Source: Gnetum montanum (Eukaryota; Streptophyta; Gnetopsida; Gnetales; Gnetaceae). From it: a stretch of 64,000 bases of DNA. Shown one piece after another: positions 57,557 to 64,000 of the stretch. The stretch is from positions 313,600 to 377,599 of the forward strand of contig MNCI01006123.1 in the NCBI GenBank assembly GCA_015680685.1, given 5' to 3'. The first letter of the stretch is position 1; every line of letters begins with the position of its first letter. Made by a program: the position numbers and the translations under genes. A model generated the notes under the pieces. It made no database searches and was not told the origin of the DNA. It saw nothing but the letters and a program-made list of their open reading frames with translations.

Positions 57557-58440
57557 CTATTTCCTAACCCAACATGGGTTCGGCGGGGCGTATGACCTAT
57601 AAGATTTAAAGTGATATTCCTCTAAGTTATCATTAGTTGTTGAAAAAGGCAACTCTACCCATATAGTTTCTTCATGTATGTTGTTAGCTTTGTTTGGTTT
57701 ATTGGTAGGGAAACATTGGGTTTCAATATGGATAGGTGACATGCCTTTGAAGACTTCTATTTCCGACCCGTGCTCCATGTTTATATTGTTGATAGCCAGA
57801 GGGGCTACCTCATCACCAAAGATTACCACCTCTCCACTTGCATAGGGTAGGTGGATCTCCTAGTGTATTGGTGAAGAGACAACCCTTAGTTGGGCTAACC
57901 AAGATCTTCCCAAAATCAAATTGAACTCAGGCATTTCTTCTATCACAATGAATTCTATAGTAGTGGGGAACTAATCCCCTACTACAAAGTTGATAGTAAT
58001 GATTCCCTTGATCACAATGCATGTCCCATTGAACAACTTCAAATAAGAAGTTGTTGTGGGCTTGATTTGATCCACCAAGCCCAACTTGTCAACAATAGGG
58101 AATGGAATTACATTGGTTGCTGCCCCATCATCGATGTGCACCCTACGAATATTGTATTGATCTACACAAATCATTATAAACATAGGGGCAGTGGTTACTC
58201 GACCCTTTTCTAGGTCAGCTTTAATGGCTTCATCATGAAAAGTCAAGTAAGTTGCCTGTGGTTCTTCAACTATAGATGGAAGCATAACGACATGAATGGC
58301 TCTTTTCTTTGCTGGCATATCTTCCTTAACAAGGGTAGATGCCATCATGTAGATCAAAGCCTCTTTGTGTACCACAGAAGTCATTATTAAATCGTACAAG
58401 CTTAAAGTTGTATTTTTTTGTTTTAAAGTTTGTCTAACCT
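57557..58440 (-). pseudogene. Element C protease
   Basis: Aspartic protease of Tat/Ogre type. ATYLTFHDEAIKADLEKG precedes the catalytic segment RVHIDDGAATNVIPF (usual D-S/N-G-x-x reads D-D-G) and IVDKLGL. After a stop near 57970, FNLILGRSWLAQLRVVSSPI gives the L-G-R-x-W-L strand. The frame continues to 57557 (YAPPNPCWVRK) and stops just before the minisatellite. 57971-58399 is an open 142-codon frame. Confidence 0.8.
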
Positions 58441-61350
58441 ATGTAGGTATGTCCAAGAAGTCTTGTGCAATGTATGGTTGTTTTGTAGTTTTTACTTCCT
58501 CCATATGCCCCAAAAGATAAATTCCTTGAAAAGGAAAGGCCTTGGCCTTTGGTTGGGCAATAGGCTTCTGAGCTTTATTAGTTTCTTGTTATGTATGTGT
58601 TTCTATTTTATCTTTGGATGGAGGGGCCATGGGAATCACTAATAAAGGAGTGGGCTTAGGGGGGCCTAGTGCAGTGCATTCTCTAGTCATCTTATTAACT
58701 AGGCACTCATCATGTTTTCTTTGGTGAGAAGGTTGTGTCATAGTTCCAACCACTGGAATCTGGGAAGGTGATGAGTTCATATGTTTTGGCACTCTTATGA
58801 CAAAAGGTGCCTATGTTGCTGTAGTGATGTGTTGTGGAGCCTTAACTACAAAGGGTGTAATGAGCCTCTATGGTGGTGCTTTAATGAAAAAAGGGGTGTG
58901 CGACCTAGTTGACATTGAAGCTTTGACATCGTGAGAAGGTATACAAACCACAAATGGCTCATGTGATGACTCTACGTTGTCATCAGCGCTGATGGCATTA
59001 ATGGTATAGCCTGCATTGTTAGCATTCAACGAGTCCTTATAGATAGGATTTTTTTTGTCAAGGACCAACTTTCCTTGATCAATCATACACTAAATGTCAT
59101 CTTTCATTGCCAAGCAGTAATCTATGTCATGGCCACACAATTGGTGGTAATTGTATAAGCATTCCAATCTAAAATTTCTAGGCACTGGAGGCTTGTTAAG
59201 CATAGCCATAGAGGGGTCTCGAAGAATCTCATAATACCTCTCATGTCATTTATGGGCCTCCTTTATCATTTTCTTATATTGAATGCACCCAAAACTCAAC
59301 AGTTGATCTTTGATGGCTTAATTGGCAGCAGGGTGTATTTTGAGCGATCCTTACACTCAAAATTTGGCCTTGGTAAAGTTTTTATCATGGTTGTTGATGT
59401 CGAAGGTTGGCTAGAACCTGCGTTGCTAGAGCTTGACATTTTAGTGGTAGTGGTCATGGCCTTAGGTGTTTTGGTAGCCTAATTGTTGTTATTGGGCTTG
59501 GTTTTGTTAGCTATAGCAGCCACAATGGTTGTTGCAGCCTTTCCCTTTTCCTTCTCTTTCTTTGCATGTGTGTTTTTGTAAGCTATATAAGCTAGGTCCC
59601 TACTAGCCTCCACTGCATCTTGGATACTCTTTTTCTATGCAAAAGCCTAGCTAAGGGTATGTGGTGCTAAATAGTATAACTTAGATTTGATAAAATCATT
59701 CACAGCACCCTTGAAAATGGCCAGTAGATGGGCTTTAACAATCAGCTCACGAATTTCATTTAAGGTAGCACTCCAACATTGTATAAATTTCTAGACGAGT
59801 TCTAATGGTTCTTGTTTGATATTCATGAGTTGGTCTAAGGTGACTTATAGCTTCAAGTTATACTTGAAGTGAGTGAAAAGCTAACTTAGCAATTCTTCTA
59901 ATGTTGAAATAGATGCATGAGGAAGTGCGTGATATCAGTCCAAAGATTTACCAGTCAAGGACATGGTGAAAACACGAATAATCACATGTGGCCATGGCTA
60001 TAGTAATAGGGACTCGGATCAAAATGTAACTAAGTGGGTGTTGGGATCACCCTCTCCATTGTATTTTGTGAACTAGGGAAGTTGTACCCTATGAGGTAGT
60101 GTAAGCAAAGGGACGATAGGACTAATAGGGTCATCATGGTAAAAGTCCACTACTTGGACTGTTTCAAAACTAGTGGCTTTAAGCTGCTTGACTTCATTGG
60201 TGAGGATCTAAATAAGCTGGAAGGCTTGGTCTAGACCCAAGGGTGTTATGGAAGGTTGCATGAATTGGACTACTAATGGTACTATTGAAGTAGCCATCAT
60301 CGGTGGTGCTATTGGTGTAGTTGATGGTCCCATTTGGGGTGCTACTAAAGTAGTTCCCATCGATGACACCATCTGAGCAGCCCACAACCCTATGGGCAAT
60401 GTCACTGGAGTGACTACCATTGGTGGTGCGATGGGAATGGGTACCTACCCCATCGCTAGAGCAGCCCATAGCCCTATAGTTGGCTACACCATATGTAAAG
60501 CTTAATATGTTTGGAGTTGCATATACTGTGGTATCTAGGATGTTTGAACAATAGGAAAAAATGTCATTGCCCATCATGCAGTTGAGGTTGGAGCTACTAC
60601 TGGCAGTGGAATTGGTGTGGAAGAGGTAACGAAAATATGGCTCATTTGTAGTTGTGACGTAGACATAGTGTGTATGTATGGTAACGTAGGCATCATAGAC
60701 ATTGGTTCCAAAAATTGGATGGACTGTAAAGGAATATTAAAGGGAAAGGAGATCAAAGGCCCTACATACTATGTTGTTGATACCATTTGATGACTACTTA
60801 CTACCAAGGAAGGTTTGGGCTATAGAAGCATTGTAGTTGTGACTAAGAGATAGAGGGTTGTGACTAGTGTGAAAGAAATAGAGAGGTGGACTGTGAGGCT
60901 GTGGTGTAGAATAGGCCACCACCTTTAGAATGGGATTTAAAATCCTCTTGCCCATTGTGGAGGGTTTCCTCATAGTGAGACTTCGTGTCTTGCTCTTTTG
61001 ACCCACTCAATCGAATATGTTGATTCAATATCCACTGAAACATTTTAGTGAGTGGTATGATGGCATAAGGAGTAGGAAGGAACTCCCTTCCATTATAGTG
61101 AATAATTTCAAAGTTACACTTTTTTTCGAATTCTTGATGGTTTAGTGGTAGGCTCGCTTGGATCTTTGCACATAAGAAGTTATATTTCTCCTCATCATGT
61201 ACTATGCATTTGAATGATTGATGTTGTAGTCAAAGAAACTGCCATTGTGGGCACATTGGGCTCAGTGGTTGCTCAATATCCATCACATGTTGCAAGGGAT
61301 GAGCTATCTCCAAGCTCAAGGTGGTAGCTGAGGTGCTAGGTGGGTTCATC
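58441..61350 (-). pseudogene. Element C gag
   Basis: The start is the minus ATG at 61350 (MNPPSTSATTLSLEIAHPLQ). The N-terminal part to about 60940 is readable (YNGREFLPTPYAIIPLTKMF); 60930-60200 is Ser/Thr/Pro/Met/Ile-rich low complexity. The capsid core near 59890-59780 reads KYNLKL, TLDQLMNIKQEPLELV and KFIQCWSATLNEI, matching gag of G. A basic KKEKEKGKAATT stretch is at 59550. A zinc-knuckle-like CGHDIDYCLAMKDD lies at about 59115, followed by MIDQGKLVL. The tail to 58441 is poor in structure. Multiple stops. Confidence 0.7.
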
Positions 61351-61863
61351 TTTACTATGTCAAAAAAGAACATAGGAAGTAAAGAAACTTGTGAGAAATG
61401 ATGGAATACAGTAAGTTTTGAGTGAAAATGCTTAAATAGGTAAGCTACATCAAAGACAGGCCAAAAATGGCAAAGTCTAAAAATTCTGGAAAAATAGTAA
61501 CTTGTGCTGTTACGCTTGCTACACTAGGTAGGACTGTCATGCTGACAGGGTTGTTATGCTACACTTGTTATGATATACATGTCACGCTACATAGAACACA
61601 AAGAGCTTAACATAGTACACTATTTTAGGCCTTTTGGCCTACAGGGTTCCAAGGGAACTGTCAACTAGGATCCAACTGTACCAACCAAAATGTAAATAAC
61701 CCTTGCGCTGGCCTATGATCCAAATACTATCGTAGTAGGTCTATAGGGGTGTTACATTTATGCTAGCCCATTGCTAGTGATGGAGGTATAGAAGGCACGC
61801 GAGACCACCCATGGTGCATAGAAGGGACATAAAGGTTTAGGCCCTCCTTCTAGCACCAAAAAC
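61351..61863 (-). other. Leader and primer binding site of element C
   Basis: The primer site TGGTGCTAGAAGGAGGGC is at 61841-61858 (minus), five bases from the LTR end; G uses almost the same site and 33831-33848 is a near-exact match. The remaining leader is non-coding. Confidence 0.75.
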
Positions 61864-63879
61864 TATAGCGTCTGAAAATGTTGATGGCTAGAACACCGAG
61901 AGGTTGTCAAGTGCACATCCTAATCCCAAGTTTGTGGGAGGGCTATGTTGGAGAAGATGGAAATAGGGTGCCCTGAACAATCTGGTTGATCAATTAGGGA
62001 CTTACGTGGTGCCCAATAACCATTTGTGAATAATGATTTTAGAGTGTCACGTGTAGGAGTTGGAATAAGCAAGAATGCAATATGCATAACAATGGAAGAG
62101 TATGAACGTGCATGCATTATAAAAATAGAAATAAATAGATACGCTAATAGTTTAAAATATGTGCTATAGAAAAATAAAATGAGAGTGCAAGTGAGGAAAT
62201 GCACCACCCCAAGATTGGGGGATGTGACTTTTGATCAAATGATGTGTACAACTAGCACACGATGTTAGACAAGCACAGCTGGGCAACAAGGTAACATGGT
62301 CACAATTCTTAGGTCATGGTAGATGTAGTGCTGATAGAAAGGAGCTAAAGCTTGCTGGGTCGGCAGATGCTACGTTGTGCAGGTACGAGGTGCAGGTGTC
62401 ACATTTGAGTGCAGGAGTGAGGCAGATATTAGGAATGCTCTTAATACTGATATTTTCTGCTCATCAACGTTTTGCTTGTCAATCACCTATTAAAGCCAAC
62501 TACAGAAGCGAACCCTTGGAATGTTGATTACTAGGGTATTTATAGAGCTAGGGTTGGGGGAGATGTGGTTTGAATGCCACGTGTCCTAGGTCCCCATATG
62601 TCATGAATGTGGATGTGTCACACTAATGTGCTACACTCAATAAGACAAGAATAGGGACTGAAAATTTGCCAAACTGTGAACATATTGCCCAAACTACATG
62701 TGCCAAAGTCTAAAAAATTATCATGTTTTTACAAAAATTCACAAAACAAATGCAACTTTGAGCCTTATGCTCTAGGACTATGTCTTCCCTCCTCTTTCGA
62801 GTCAGGCCAAGCATAGGAACAACTTTGGAGATCAACAGAGGGTGAAAAAGTAAAGAAAACTATTGATCTTGGTCATCGGAGAGATGCTAGAGCTGAAATG
62901 AAGGTCAATGATAAATTTTGAGGGATTTTGGAGGTATTTGAAAGCCTTTTCCAAGTGTTACGCTATCTACACTACCCAACGTAATGAAGCATAGAGTGAA
63001 CACTTAGAAAAATTTTGTAGATTTTGGCCTGCTACATTGTCTACACTACATAGTGTAGCAAAGTGTAGCACTCATTTTCCAATGAATTTTTTTGCAAAAA
63101 TTAAAAATATCATTATGAGATTTAGCAAGGAAAGCAACTTCAGCAATCAGCAACTACACTTTTCATGTCGAAAGAGCTTGATACCTCTTCATTTCATACT
63201 TGAGAAATTTTTAACCTTGACACCTCTGCTACACTATCTATGCTATGTAGCTTAGCATAGTGTAACATCTAATTTTGAATGAATTTTGACCAAATTTGCA
63301 ATGCTCTACCATGGGACTCTGATCATGCTCTGAGGATGAAGTAGGACAGGAAACCTTGGAGGTCAAAGAATTGCCAAATGCACCTTCTATGTTTCGTCCA
63401 ACACTGAGGAAAATTTTAGTCCTGCATGGCCTACTATGCTGTCTACGCTGTGCAACGTGGCAAAGTGTAATAGGTCCAAAGTTAGAAAATTTGTTGAACT
63501 GTTTTGTCTATCCTAAACATTTTTAACAACTCCTAGCCTAGCACCTAGGTGGACTAGCAACTGGGACACATGTCAAGCTAGGCAAGCTTGAGAGTGTAGG
63601 AAGTTTAACAGCCCGAAAGATAAAAATTTTCTGAACTATTCAGTCCATCTTCAGTGCCCTTTTTGTGCCAACTAGCCTTGGAAATGGATGCTACGTTGAC
63701 TGTGTTGAGAAGTGTAGTAGGCATACTTAGAAAAAACTTTGAAGACATTAGGACTTCTAGGGTGCCATGCTATCCACGTGGCACAACATGCCACCACATT
63801 TAGAGAAATTTTGCCTAGGTTTTAATGCTCAAACAAATCTAATGCTGAGTCACGAGAGCCCGAAATTAGTGGTGTTGCA
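61864..63879 (-). repeat. 5' LTR of element C
   Basis: 2,016 bp. On minus TGCAACACCACTAATTTCGG to GCTATA. Minus TATAAATA at 62537-62544 is the copy that would drive the element. It carries an insertion (62190-62225) absent from the 3' LTR and lacks a duplicated phrase present there (45870-45905). Same palindrome series as the 3' LTR. Confidence 0.9.
62537..62544 (-). promoter_or_regulatory. TATA box of the 5' LTR of C
   Basis: TATAAATA on minus; conserved with 45765-45772 and with 27308-27315 of solo LTR B. Confidence 0.6.
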
Positions 63880-63884
63880 ACCAC
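63880..63884. repeat. Target site duplication of element C, right copy
   Basis: ACCAC, identical to 45126-45130. Confidence 0.85.
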
Positions 63885-64000
63885 ATCATCCATACATTTA
63901 TTTCCAATAATAAGAGGTTCTTACCATGGACATAATAATATTCTCATAGAGAACTACTAAAATAAATTAGTGATTATTATGCCTAGATGGAAAGGTGAAG
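63885..64000 (+). other. Element D, continuation to the window edge
   Basis: AT-rich sequence following the insertion of C. It should be D's 3' non-coding region or LTR; too short to decide. Confidence 0.4.

Larger units (their letters stand above)
45131..63879 (-). mobile_element. Element C: 18.7-kb Tat/Ogre-like retrotransposon with an antisense gene block
   Basis: On minus: 5' LTR (63879-61864), primer site (61858-61841), leader, gag (from 61350), protease (58440-57830), a 5.5-kb block with genes in the opposite direction (57460-51930), RT (51560-50597), integrase (50340-49229), a 30-bp minisatellite (49195-48700), 3' non-coding region, polypurine tract, 3' LTR (47146-45131). Perfect 5-bp flanks (ACCAC). 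Integrase and RT wording matches the Tat/Ogre clade as I know it. Both LTRs are 2,016 bp by my count; by eye about 80-85% identical over the first 160 bp, mostly transitions, so the insertion is old. Confidence 0.9.

Noticed and set aside
45131-63879. Two separate solo LTRs with unrelated DNA between
   Set aside because: Perfect ACCAC flanks, primer site beside one LTR and polypurine tract beside the other, with gag, protease, RT and integrase in order on one strand, show a single element.

Overview
The window looks like plant nuclear heterochromatin from a species with a large, repeat-rich genome. The evidence is plant-type LTR retrotransposons with tRNA-Asp and initiator-Met primer sites, 5-bp target duplications, long LTRs with TATAAATA boxes, and heavy CAG-to-TAG, CGA-to-TGA and CpG decay of the kind expected from long-term cytosine methylation. 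I cannot name the species. I found no convincing host gene, tRNA, rRNA or CRISPR array. Nearly every stretch belongs to Ty3/gypsy elements nested in one another.

Layout, left to right. 89-1109 is an LTR (E1, minus) whose element runs off the left edge. It sits inside an Athila-like element F (minus), present as 1110-4303 plus 17805-18825. F is itself split by element A (4309-17799, plus), an Athila-like element with gag, protease, RT, RNase H, integrase and an extra downstream ORF. A's 3' LTR holds the only sequence gap. F in turn interrupts the 5' LTR of H (18826-32698, plus), a Tekay/Del-like chromovirus with RT, RNase H, integrase and a chromodomain but no gag. H's 3' LTR is split by G (23334-30817, plus), a Tat/Ogre-like element that kept gag and lost pol, and G carries a solo LTR (B, 25963-27984). 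Next comes element D (about 32.7 kb to beyond the right edge, plus, Athila-like). D is split by a gag-only non-autonomous element (TR-GAG, 35022-41682, minus) and by element C (45131-63879, minus), an 18.7-kb Tat/Ogre-like element with 2-kb LTRs.

The most unusual part is inside C. Between protease (57.6-58.4 kb) and RT (50.6-51.6 kb) lies a 5.5-kb block on the opposite strand that reads like a spliced gene: a TATA box, exon-like ORFs, several short GT-AG introns that keep frame, and a last two-exon segment in a 578-bp tandem duplication. The block is bounded by minisatellites sharing a TAGTTTAAGG-like core, and a third such array lies downstream of integrase. C's RNase H appears to be deleted.

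All coding regions are broken by stops or frameshifts, so they are annotated as pseudogenes. Elements A, E1, F and TR-GAG share LTR-end and leader sequences. B, C and G share a second LTR family with its own primer site. Likely insertion order: D, H and F are oldest, then A, G, TR-GAG and C, with E1 least decayed. Boundaries come from LTR ends, primer sites, polypurine tracts and 5-bp duplications read by eye. Domain edges are approximate.
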